Source of the DNA: Chloromonas sp. AAM2
Taxonomy: Eukaryota > Chlorophyta > Chlorophyceae > Chlamydomonadales > Chlamydomonadaceae
Length of the DNA stretch: 32,315 nt
Direction: 5' to 3'
Assembly (NCBI GenBank): GCA_004335635.1
Contig: QAXH01001529.1
Location: forward strand, 266-32,580
In this document: one piece after another, positions 19,237 through 29,703 of the stretch
How positions within the stretch are numbered: position 1 is the stretch's first letter
How the letters are laid out: each line of letters opens with the position of its first letter
Translations under genes and position numbers: made by a program
The notes under the pieces: model-generated
The model's input: the letters and a program-made list of their open reading frames with translations, nothing else
Told to the model about the DNA's origin: nothing
The model's database searches: none

Positions 19237-22200
19237 ATGCGCACTTCGTACAATTCCTTGGGGAAGTTCCGTTGCTTCACGTTGTACAACAACTGCACAA
19301 GGGGTCACGAAAATGTACCACATACCTCCGCACCGGCTTCCCTGGTGTGAATACATATACATATACATACACATACTAGCCCAGGAGCAACCCCGCACAT
19401 GCGCTCAATCAACGGGCCTTGGGGCAACGCTGCGCAACGACACATGACTAAACCCCGAACTCTCCACATGGGCTGAACCCTAGAACGCTTTCGTACCAAA
19501 CCCTGGAGTCACTCGTATCTTTGCTGCGCAGCAGCGACGATATCATATCATACTACGCCTATGCTTCATAGCACTTTCCAGTGTATGTAATTACTAGTAC
19601 CCAGGACGGAATGACCTCGTTGGCATTCACCAAGCATGGACCTAAAGTTTCAACTGCCGTGAATCAAGTGCAACAGTGGCTGACAGAAACCGACACTCAC
19701 CTCCATGCCTGCCTTCTCGAAGAGCTCCAGCATGTAAGAATTTGATCGTGTGAGGCTCGAGTCGTCCTTGTCTACCATGAAACCCTGGAGGAAGAGCAGG
19801 CAAACAGGCAAAGGCAGGTCATAGGGCTGTCAGGAGGGAAAAAAACAGAAAAGAAGACAGCGTGCGCAGGGGTGTGTGTGTGTGCATAGAAAATGACCAT
19901 AGGTGGGAGCGGGTATCTCTGAACCACTTCTACGGATGCTAACGGTGTAAGGAGCTCAAATCCAAGGTTTCGGGTCATTCTGAGATGGTTGACCGGGTGG
20001 TATAAAAGTCCTACCGGAGGCCCGAGCTACTTTTCCGACCGTTGTGAGTATTTTTTGTTCTACGGACGGACCACAGCGCATTCAAAATTTTTGAAGATGA
20101 GGCTGGTTGCGGCTTGTTGAGATCTATTCAAAACCACCTTCACCTCCCAGATCGGCCTTGTGGGTTTGTTATGGGCTGGGAAAGTGTCAGAGGGTTAGGC
20201 GCCAGGTCGCAGGTCACGCAAACAGCGATCCGAAGCCGGATGCAGAGCGGGATGTGCTTGCAGACCTTGGATGTGAAGTTTACCTTTGGCATGGCCCCAT
20301 GGCCTGTGACATGGGTGGTGGTTAGGGTTCGGTTGGGGCCGGCTGGGCTTTGATGACCCATAAGTGGGGCATTGTTCCAGTGAACTATCAACCAAGTTGT
20401 CCAAGGGATAGGCCTTGACGAGAGCTGTCGATTGAGCCCCTTTTCATGTAATTCTGAGCCGTTTCTGGATGAGTTCCAAAAATGGTCCTATTTTGGAAAG
20501 TCCGAGGCCATTTTGTCACCTAGGGTCACGGACTTTTTAACCCAACCCTTCCTGGTGTGCGTGTCCTTTTCCATACTACACCTCAAAAAAGATGGGCATA
20601 CAACCAATGAATGGGTGTGTGTGTGGGGGGGGATGTAGGTGCATACATCAAAGAAGCCGTTGAAGGGCTGTGCATATCGGTGTGTTTTGGTGTGAACTCT
20701 TGTCCGGTCTCATGTCTGACTGACTGACCAGCCGTGCGTCTTGTTGGCCTGCCGACCCGACAACCTGACGATTGACGTTGAATCAAGCAACCGACGGCTG
20801 ACTGATCAAATGATTTCACCGACTGGCTGGCTGGTTGCCCATTGACAAACCTTGAATCCTAACGACAGCTGATTCAAAAGCGGGCTGGCCAACCAGCCAT
20901 ACAACAACTGATGGCCTGGTGAAATGGGAGGCAAAGATTTGCCGACCTTTTTGCAAATGTTTTCCTTGACGAATATGGTCCCCCCTGGCTTGAGGCCCTG
21001 GCGACACCGGCTGCACAACAGAATGACGTCCTCTGCGTAGCGGGGACAGGAAGAAAACGAACGAGTGAGAAAACAGTGGAAAAATGAAGTGAGTGGGTGA
21101 GAGGCAGCGATTGCCGAGTGATGCGAAGCAGCACAGAAAAGCACTCCAGTGGTTGAATAATGAGATGACAGATGAGATGTTGTGATAAGCGCAAACAAAG
21201 CGGGTGATGAATTGCTGGATGATGCAAAATTGTTGTTGTTGTTTACATGGCCTTCAGTCCGGGAGGACTGCTCAGCAGGATCATGCAAAGTGCATAATGG
21301 GCTGACAGGTCGGTGGTCAGAGTGGTCAGACTGCATGCATGTGGTCAGAGTGGTCAGACTGCATGCATGTGGTCAGAGTGGTCTGACTGCATGCATGTGG
21401 TCAGAGTGGTCAGACTGCATGCAGGTGGTCAGAGTGGTCAGACTGCATGCAGGTGGTCAGACTGCATGCAGGTGGTCAGAGACAGGGTGAGGACTTACGT
21501 GCATCAATGGACACAAGCCACGTGCATCACATGCACTGGGCACACATACAGTTGGAACACGCTGGATGGCATAATGTGCAAATCTCATAGCCAGGGTTTC
21601 ATGCTTCACATCGTTGACATGCACGCACCGTCCGTGAGGTACAGCAGGCACCACTGGATCCATATCACGTCGTACCTGCAGGTGGACACGTGCCACACAA
21701 CAGTGATGCAAAACCATGCGTTACACGCCCCACAACAGTGACGTTCAAGCATGCATCGCATGTTACTCAATTGTCCTCAAATGTACACAACCTTCTTAGA
21801 TTCGTGTGTAGGGTCCTTTTTATGCGGGAAGGACAGGCGCTCTGGGGTATAGTGTACAGTTAGGAAAACCGTGAGCAATGTGCAGCAATGTACCTATGCA
21901 TGTATGAGCCGGCATGCAGCCTTTATGTGTGATGATGCCACCCCAGCCAGAGAGGCTGAGAGAAAAGCAGCAGGCTCGGTCAGGAGTACTGCTGAGCATT
22001 CCTGACATACGGTTGTGCCAAAGCTTATCAAAGCCCTGTCCAATATGTATTAAGTTCCGATACTGATGCTCGGTACAAGCCTAGTCACATGCATAACAAA
22101 CACCTGGTCCGACCCGTGCCCGTGCACAGCATACATTTGCACAAGCGTGATGTGACCGGAGAGGCAGGTTGAATGTGTGTATCATGCCGCGAGTACCAGT

Positions 22201-24295
22201 GTGTGGCGCTTCTGTGAGATGATGCCTGAGCCTACATCTAGCCTTGTAACAACTTGGGCGATGGGTTACGCCACACACAGGTGCGGAGGAAAAGCCCATG
22301 AAGAAGAACAGCATCAAACGAGCCTGTGATGAGGCTTGACCAGGAACAATGTGCAGCATTGCGTCTCTGAGATGAGGCCACACATTCACATTGCACCTGT
22401 GTCAACAACAGCAAAGTCAACTTGAACAATTTCCAGCGCAGAAGACTGTGTTATCTCCCAGTACAGCAACTAAGGGCAGACATCCAGAGCGCACCGTTGG
22501 GGCTGGAACATGTGCTGTTGCAGCCCTGACTGGTAGAAGTTGACTGCCTTGTGGGACGGGGGGGAGGTAAGCTTCTTGGAGCCCTTCAAGTCCTTTTCTG
22601 TGACGTGATGGCAACGAATAGAAACGTTTGCGAGCGGGAGCTGTGAGAACAACAGTGATAAATGCACGCATGCTCTCCAAACTGGAATGCACATCCACCC
22701 TGCGCATCCACCATTGTAACTCCTGTTGCCTAGAGGTCCACAATGAACAACCCTACGCGTGTAACCGCCCCCAACCAACTAACCACCCAACCGCTCACCT
22801 GCCGTTTCTAGCAGGTGTGCGCTGGGCTCGAGGAGGTCTACTTCTTGGAAGTAGTGGAGCAGGAATTCCTTGGTCACTCGACCCACTCCCGCACCACAAT
22901 CTGTGAACCACATGCTGCAATTGTGTATGTGTATGTATGTATTTATTTACACCATGGGCGCCATCAGAGGACACGGAACAGGATGGGCATCGCCCTGAGC
23001 AAGAAGCAAAACGAAAGCAGGGAACAAAGCAGGCAAGGCAGGCCAACCCAATTTGATTATCAGCAAATTCCTCGGTCGCTCAACCCACGCCCGCACCACC
23101 GCGTCTGAGGAGCACTCGGGCAGGCAGCAGGAAGGCAGTTGAAACGGCCAGATGAATGCGAATCGAAGTCTACGAAGCTTTCTTCATGAAGAATCAGATG
23201 AAGCAGATGGGGAACAGCAACACGATTGGACGAACAGACGAATAGGTCGGGGCAATGTGGTTCTGTCTTCTGAGTAGTTGGGGTGGTGTCCACCCCGACC
23301 CGCATCCTTTGACCGCTGTCCTGATGCCAAAATATAGGCACGTCCGCTTGCAGGACCCTGCCCACACATTACTACTGATATTGATATCACGAGTGATGGT
23401 GGTGAAGCAGTGGTTAGCTTGCATGCCTAAGCCACATCCCAGTGACCTCTCACCCAGGGCCACCAGGGTGCGTTTCCCGGCCGCTGCCTCCACTAGCTCC
23501 GACCGCATCACCTGTGCACACACTCTTGCAGTACACGATATGCAGTACGACAACAGTACGATAACAGTATAGTAGCAATACGACGGCAGTACGATAGCAG
23601 TACGACAGCACTGCGATAACAGTATGATACCAGTACAATAGCAGTATGATAACAAGAGCTTGTGAAAGTTCTGTCAGGTTGTGTGGTGCACATGGCATGC
23701 ATTCAGGTTGCCAAAACCTTGCTTGTAAACCACAGGGCATGACTTGCTATCATTGCCCTTCCATCACTGCATTGCCACCGCTTCAGCACAATGTCGATGT
23801 TTGGCAGCACGCAACCTGTGACCCTTCCAACTTTTGTAATGGATCCCACCTTTTCCAACAACACCTTGCTGTCATGCACGTCCACGTCAGAAACGTATCC
23901 GTAACCGCCAAGCACGCCGTTGTACGTAGCCTCCTGACCGTCCCAGTACTGTACTGCCTTATTATACCTGTAACGTACAGGAGTGGGTGATGTATAACGG
24001 TTAGCTTATATCCACAGTTACCCTTTCCTCCGCCTTGCTAAGGGCAGATTAGGACCATATTCTCAATTCAAGCATGCCTTGCTAGCATTCACAGTCAGTG
24101 CATGTTTGGCTCACTCAGGTAATTTCTCCATTACATCAGCTGCAGCTTCTGTACCGGACGCACTTAAAGCTCCTACTGTGTGACCACAGAAACATGCAAC
24201 CGTAATACCCACCATGTATCATAACCGCCGCTTTCATCCCGCTCCTTGCTCCAAAGCTCGCCTGGGCTGTGAAACTCCTGCATGCGGGCATGCAT
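19215..24295 (-). CDS. NTM1: Alpha-N-terminal protein methyltransferase (NTM1/METTL11 family), 252 aa
   Basis: SAM-dependent enzyme that methylates the exposed alpha-amine of proteins beginning X-Pro-Lys/Arg after Met removal. Exons: 24295-24213, 23967-23850, 23511-23454, 22900-22799, 22597-22495, 21675-21629, 21032-20947, 19784-19701 and 19292-19215; phases 2,0,1,1,2,1,0,0 match throughout. Family markers in order: WYNKAVQYWDG and GVLGGYGYVSDVDV (about 28-55), SAM motif I ALDCGAGVGRVT (about 85-96), VDLLEPSAHLLE, NFYQSGLQQHMF, YDVIWIQWCLLYLTDEDV (about 156-173), GLKPGGTIFVKEN, then GFMVDKDDSSLTRS and the end ELYEVRMYALRPR. Length fits the roughly 220-260 of the family. A second in-frame ATG at 24283 is also possible. 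The His of the GHLTD segment in animal enzymes is Tyr here. Homology is clear; substrates are inferred from the family. Confidence 0.94.
21231..21276 (-). mobile_element. (CAA)n-tailed retroelement 3' end, copy 2
   Basis: Minus strand: GCTGAGCAGTCC, loop, GGACTGAAGGCCATG, then a CAA tail. CAGTCC (21255-21260) and GGACTG (21265-21270) form a perfect six-pair stem with a four-base loop. Lies in intron 6 of the methyltransferase gene in sense orientation. Confidence 0.6.
21313..21480. repeat. 28-bp minisatellite, five units plus partial
   Basis: Units of GTGGTCAGAGTGGTCAGACT followed by GCATGCAT or GCATGCAG start at 21313, 21341, 21369, 21397 and 21425; shortened units follow to 21480. In intron 6 of the methyltransferase gene, directly beside retroelement copy 2. 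Confidence 0.95.
23536..23652. repeat. CAGTACGATA short tandem repeat, about ten units
   Basis: Imperfect 11-bp units of the type CAGTACGATAG, some CAGTATGATAA, in intron 2 of the methyltransferase gene just upstream of exon 3 in transcript order. The minus-strand copy is rich in TACTGT/ATCGTACTG. Confidence 0.85.
24070..24105. repeat. Dispersed repeat copy B
   Basis: AAGCATGCCTTGCTAGCATT, ending GTCAGTGCATGT; a diverged copy of 4261-4297. It lies in intron 1 of the methyltransferase gene. Confidence 0.5.
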
Positions 24296-24453
24296 CCCAC
24301 TTTCCGGTTGCACCTTGTCACGCGGACCTGAACGTCCATGCAGACATTGGTGTGGACGTTGTGTCTGTCTGACATGCATAAGTAGACACGTCATCCTTCA
24401 GTTTGCTGGATGAATCTTGGTTGCTCAGGGTTGGCCGGGATTCACCCTCGCCT

Positions 24454-24490
24454 CTTGCATGGCTTGCTAGCGTTTGCGCTTGGTGCATGT
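24454..24490. repeat. Dispersed repeat copy C
   Basis: CTTGCATGGCTTGCTAGCGT, ending TTGGTGCATGT; closest to copy A, with similarity extending upstream. It lies just 5' of the methyltransferase gene. Confidence 0.55.
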
Positions 24491-26626
24491 GACCTCCCTG
24501 CTGTGATTTCTCTACGTATAATTTGCTGTTGGCATTTCATTAGGCGGCAATGTGCCTCACTCTTGAATTCTGTTGACTGTCGCAATGAACCAGATGCATG
24601 AGCAAGATGCATGCAACCGTTGGTCAAACCATGCTGCTGGTCAACTATCATCACCAGAAGACGCCTGCAACTGGCATGACGTCATGGCCCTGACGTGTTT
24701 GCTTCCGGGAAGCTACACATGCATGGCCATGTGCATTCGCATGTGCATGGTGCCGGGCGAGTGTCTGACTACACACGTGAAGGTCTACAAGTGCGTCCGT
24801 ATATCTGCATGGACCGCATGCGCCTGCATGAGCACTTGCATGCATGGAGGTGTGCCTAACTCCCTTTGAGTGCATGCGTGTTTGCATGTGTGGTCATACG
24901 TGCGGCATGTGTTCAACGTGAGGGGCCAGACCAGCGCCTCACCTCGCCATCGTTCGCTGTTCCTGCGTCCTGCATCCCAGGCCTGTTTCTGATACGTGCA
25001 GAGTAGAACTACTTGCAACCGATGCTGGCTGCGCTAACTGCGCGCGTGACTCCACAGTCTTGAACTGCGATGGTTCGTTGCAATCAGTCTATCAACCTCT
25101 ACTGCGATTACTCCGCTAGTCTCAAGCAGAAGTAACGCTTTACCTTTTTTTCAAATGTCGGTTGCCTGGGTCAGTGATCTGACGGACCAGAGCTGCACCA
25201 TTGGTTGAAGTAGCAGGCAGCCATGGCCGTAATTCTTTCAGGCATCCTGGTGCAAAGCAAGCAAGCCCTTCCAACTTGACAGCGTTTGCTCAGTTGTTGA
25301 AAGTGCGTGTGGGCAGTGACACTTTGATTTTGTTGTATTGGCATGAGTTATGCAGTCAGGTGGCTGCACATCATGCATGATGGTGGTGAGGGGCCTCACA
25401 CACACTCCGAACAAACGCTAGGAATCTATGCAGGCCACGAAGATAGCTGCTAAACCCAGCCAGTCACACCCAGTGTGGAAACGCAACTGTCCCCAGGCCT
25501 CAATGGGAACCGTGTCTACCAGCGTGGCAGAAACACCCTATTCCCAGACAGGGAGTCATAGGTATGTGCGTTGGGATATGGGATGTATCCCGTGACAGTC
25601 AGGGCTTATACTGATACTGTTTCAATCAGCGCATGTGAAGAGCCCACATGTTGCCCTGCTCTGCATGGGAACAGGGACAATGCACGAGTCGGCAGAGCCT
25701 GGTGATGTCAGAGGTGGTTGGAAGGAGTAAGGAGGTCAGTGTGTGACGTATCATCTGTTGCAAAATCATCGCCACAGCCATCACCGCTGTGTGGGTCCAT
25801 GACACACAGGGCTACTCAGTCGAGAATTGTGATAACCCATGCTATGAGTGAGGGACTGGCCTTTTGTTGTGCTGTCAGAAGTACGCGGGATGCTAGTTTC
25901 TGCATGTACATGCAACGTCTGGATTTGCTGGCATCCAACGTGCATGCGGTGAAATGGAAACACAGACGTGGTCAAGTACACAGGGCTGCAGAAGTTGACA
26001 ACAGCACGCGCGTCCATCTATGTAAATGCTCTTGACTGGCCATGTACCTGCAAATGTTCCAGTTGAGCCTACCGCCTATGCAAGCTTGGTCAGGCTTGCA
26101 TGGACGGTTTTCGCTACGCGCGCCCTATTTTTGCGGTGCTCGGCGTGCACGAGTGTGGGAGCGAGTGTACCCTGCGCAATCGTTGAGCTGCAGTGTGTCA
26201 GTCAAATCCCCCCTATTGTAACCGCTTTTCAACCTTGGATTCTTGGTTCACCTGAAGCCAGAAGCTGGGCAGTTCCCAGGCTAACCGGAAAACAGTAATA
26301 GTCAGTTGTACAGCATGCATCCTAGGCGCGTCTGTTGGCGAGGCGTGATGGTCTGTTAGCGAGCGGCAAGTTGAGCGTAGTTTGTGGCCGCAGTCAGATT
26401 CAGCGAGTGTGTACTCCACGCGTTGCTGTGCCAGGTGGGCAATTGTCGGCACAGAGGAGTAGTGCAGCATACGACTAACCAACTATCTCGTGTACGTTGC
26501 GGTCAGGCTGCGAAATGTTCGTAACATGCCGTTGGCGGGCCAGGTTTTCTTGATCAGTTGAAGTCGCGCTCTAAAGCGGCATGTTCAAACTACTGCTGCG
26601 TCCTTATTGTTCCTTGGTTCTCGCAG

Positions 26627-26710
26627 GCAGCCATCGGCTCTTGCATGACCGGCCTGGCATCTCTGCTCTACCTGCCAATCGCCTGCGTTGACTTCCGCTC
26701 GCCTTCCTAA
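26627..26710 (+). CDS. Candidate terminal exon of an unassembled plus-strand gene
   Basis: After TTCCTTGGTTCTCGCAG the frame reads AAIGSCMTGLASLLYLPIAC and VDFRSPS to a TAA. It has a hydrophobic, membrane-segment-like character. A candidate first exon with a strong ATG context (GCAGCCATGGCC, 25223) lies upstream, but the exons between could not be joined, so this remains a guess. Confidence 0.2.
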   Translation, partial: AAIGSCMTGLASLLYLPIACVDFRSPS

Positions 26711-27244
26711 CACCCAGGTTCCAATGGTGCAACTTGCAAGTGCAAGGTGAGGTCTTTCGAATCTTTGCTCTCAGAACACAAGATTTTCCGGCCCGTACAC
26801 AACTGGCAACGTATGAAATGGAAGTGATATGCGTTCCACTGCTCACAATTCGAATCAGAAGGTCAGTAGGGCAGAAATCGTCTGATATCATCCGCATCAT
26901 CCAAACGATCTCAACAAGCTTAGCCGCGCTCTGTGCTATGACCTATGAGGTCTTTACATTACTGTTCAACGAATAGAATTGATGCACCATTGAGGTCTGC
27001 ATTGTGGCATGCAGTAACCATCTGCAGTAACCACTTCTTCTGATGATATGCAATACTACTAATGGTACTGGAGTACAACGTGGTCACGTGAAGAGGTTAA
27101 GCAGCTCCACGAACAAGAAAACAAACCGAGCGACACGAAGGCAAGCAGAAAACAAAACGGACCCTTCATATCACACCTCTAGTCGGGTTAACGTCACAGG
27201 CCCGATAACCACATGGAGTACATAGCAATGGCCCTTATTCATGC

Positions 27245-28652
27245 ATGCATTACCTCTATGACGGGTTCCCTGATGCATATTTTACGTGGTTTGCATGCAG
27301 GCCACATCCTTCAGCAGCGGTTCCCCTGCTGCTGGTGCTGCTGTCCCTCCCCTTCACAGCCAGCCGCTCCTACCCCGGCCATGATGCATCATCTGTCACT
27401 GCAGCAACCGACCCTGTCATGACTGACCGGGTGCTCATTGCTCGACAAATACCCGTCCTTGGTAACCTCAAGGCGTTGCCTGCCCACGTGGATGCCACCC
27501 ACATCCCTCCCCCCTGCCCCCCTTGCCCCCAACTTCACCTCAGCAGCCCTTCAGATGCTACCTCCAGCAACCCCTATCACAACTACCCTGGCCTTCACGT
27601 GGCAAGCAGTTCAGAGGCAGCACCTCCCAAGTATGGGTGCTTATGCAACCACCGTAGCAGTTTGCTTGCTGACACGCTACGATCAAGCGCTGTTCTCAGT
27701 AGCCCTAGCCCCTGCCTCACTGCCCCACTGAATACTAAGGCGGGGCCTGGTATCCCACTCCTCATCAAGCCCAGCCCGATTACCGACGATTATCAACGTG
27801 TCCTAGTGGGCAGTGAAAGAGGGGTTGATAGGAAGGCAGGAGTTGATAGGAAGGCAGGGATTGGTGGGAAGGCAGGGATTGGTGGGAAGGCAGGGATTGG
27901 TGGGAAGGCAGGGATTGGTGGGAAAGCAGGCATTGGCAAGGACTCAGGGGTTGATAGAGAGGCAGGGGTTGACAGGAGTGATGGAGGGGTTGGTAGGAGT
28001 GATGAAGGGGAGGCGGATCGTCCTGTCAGGGGCCCTCTCTGTGGCAGTACCATCAAGTACGTTACCAAAGACTGGAAGCGGTACAAGAACAAGCTCAACA
28101 CGTACTGCAAGCCAAACTATGTAAGTAGGGTATGGCAACCTGAGCTCCTGAGTATATGCGCAGATTTAGGACAGGCACCTGCGTGGATTGAGAACCGTAC
28201 TGATTGGAAAAATAAGCTAACACTTCGCATGTGTTTGCATGCATGCTGCTTTGCGGGCATGCGGCCTGGACCATGCTAAGCTTGTTACTGCTACTGATAA
28301 GTCTGAGTGGCTCGCATTCAGAGTGCCGCAGGTGCTGTTTTCTTGCTGTAAGGCAACCTGGGTTGCTGAGCACATGTATGCCTGGGCTCTGCCACCTTGA
28401 CAGACAGTGCGACTGGAGAGGCTCAGACGCAATATAGGGCGGTGAAATTCAGAGTTATGTTTGATGAGCAGAACAGCTGACAGTCCGCGTGTGTTTGCAT
28501 GCATGCTGCTCAGCGTGCATTTGGCACGTGTGAGGCCTTGATCACACTGTTGTTGTTGTTGTTGTTGTTGTTGAATTGTTTTGTTACATCCATGGAAGTG
28601 CATCATTTTGCACATGGGATGGTGTCCCGCAACTCAGGGACCGTAAAATCTC

Positions 28653-28714
<62 letters not shown>

Positions 28715-29090
28715 TTGTTGTTGTTGCGCGCATGGCCTTCAGTCCAGGGAGGGCTGCTCAGCTGATCACACTGTGCTGTTATGCTCGCCCGAGTGTCTTG
28801 TTTCCTTGCTCAGGGTAGACCAGGGCAGTGCCCATCCCATTACTTGTTATGCTCGCCCGAGTGTCTTGTTTCCTTGTTCAGGGTAGACCAGGGCAATGCC
28901 CATCCCATTACTTGTCCTGTGATGGCTTCCCTGATGTAATGCGATCTTGTGTTTGTTTTTGTGTTTGCAGGTGTGCTGCAAGGTGCCTGCGGCGTGGGGC
29001 AAGGCCAAGTTTGGACCCACATTCAACGCAACAGCCAAAACGCAGACCAGATGCTACAAGGCGTGCCCCCAATGGATCAGACAGTGGTAA
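27245..29090 (+). CDS. Probable secreted Cys-containing protein with a six-residue repeat
   Basis: Not recognised. Two exons, 27245-28120 and 28971-29090, join in phase 0 (TAT|GTAAGT and TTTGCAG|GTG) to give about 331 residues. A hydrophobic stretch at residues 24-39 (AVPLLLVLLSLPFTAS) resembles a signal peptide but follows an unusually long N-terminus; an acceptor-like TTTGCATGCAG at 27291-27301 suggests the true start may lie in an unseen upstream exon. Then come a Pro/Ser/Thr-rich region with CPPCP and CLC, a repeat of AGIGGK and AGVDRK units (about 190-245) coded by 18-bp repeats, and a basic C-terminal domain with TYCKPNYVCCKVPAAWGK and RCYKACPQW. Paired Cys and the leader suggest export, perhaps to the wall or matrix; this is inference. 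Confidence 0.55.
27818..27990 (+). repeat. 18-bp tandem repeat coding AG-(I/V)-(G/D)-(G/R)-K units
   Basis: GGAAGGCAGGGATTGGTG units repeat about seven times in frame; flanking copies read GTTGATAG instead of ATTGGTGG. Inside exon 1 of the secreted-protein gene, so unit-number changes keep the frame. Confidence 0.9.
28543..28574. repeat. (TTG)n microsatellite
   Basis: About nine TTG units in the single intron of the secreted-protein gene, without the retroelement core. Confidence 0.85.
28653..28762 (-). mobile_element. (CAA)n-tailed retroelement 3' end, copy 3
   Basis: Minus strand: GCTGAGCAGCCCTCCC, GGACTGAAGGCCATG, then a long CAA/CAG tail. CAGTCC (28740-28745) pairs with GGGCTG (28751-28756) with one G-T pair. 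In the intron of the secreted-protein gene, antisense to it. The long tail suggests a recent insertion or microsatellite growth. Confidence 0.6.
28779..28914. repeat. 68-bp tandem duplication
   Basis: 28779-28846 and 28847-28914 are the same 68-base unit with two differences. In the intron of the secreted-protein gene, shortly before its acceptor. Confidence 0.95.
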
Positions 29091-29703
29091 CAAGGGATCG
29101 CTGTACACTTATATTTGCTACGTTTGTATACAGATTGACAAAGGGTCGTAAGTTCAGCACGTGCATGCCATGTAGGAGGAGAAGCCGAAGACGACGCCCT
29201 CTAGGGGAGAAACGAAAACTAGGTACATAAGAGGTATAGGGGCCCTGCATGCATGAAGCACGAACGCTAGCAAGCCGAGAGGCGTGGCTGGACACCGTCC
29301 TAACCAACAGCTCCTGAACCACAGGGGCAAAGAAACGAGAAGGAACCCTTGATAGGCAGTGCAGAGTAGTCAGTGAGAGCAAGGTGCCCAGCAGGTGCCT
29401 TGTCATCCCTCAGCTGAGGTTGCATGTGCTGAACCGATACTGACCCATGCCGTTATTCCCTTGCCGAATTCAATTCGCTAATTCGCTGGTCAGAAACCGG
29501 AGGTACTTGCTTTGGTTGAGAACTCAATGCAATCCTTTCTGTGCAGCTTTGGGAACCAGAAATATATGCTTTGGTTGGAAACTGTATGCATTCCTATGGT
29601 TGGGAACTCAATCTTCATATGATCCATTCATTTGATTCCAAAATTCCTTTCAAGCGGGAACTTAATGCAATAGTTGTCTGTATGATCAAGTTCTTCCAGA
29701 TCT
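29091..29703. other. Stretch after the secreted-protein gene with a degenerate repeat
   Basis: Presumed 3' UTR and intergenic DNA. At about 29495-29615 three diverged units share CTTTGGTTGAGAACTCAATG and CAATCCT. No TGTAA was found here, so the end of the secreted-protein transcript is unknown. Confidence 0.45.

Larger units (their letters stand above)
24296..27244. other. Divergent intergenic region between methyltransferase and secreted-protein genes
   Basis: Almost 3 kb in which no gene model could be closed. It holds the methyltransferase promoter, dispersed repeat copy C, and clusters of TGCATG near 24590-24900. A short plus-strand candidate terminal exon lies at 26627-26710. Other open frames (for example 25718-26035 and 26026-26298) have no domain and no joined splice signals. 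Confidence 0.45.

Noticed and set aside
20325..20340. GGTTAGGGTTCGG as a telomere-like site
   Set aside because: Only about one and a half units; within chance expectation.
28217..28615. Minus-strand poly-Gln frame
   Set aside because: Produced by the (TTG)n microsatellite inside an intron of the plus-strand gene.
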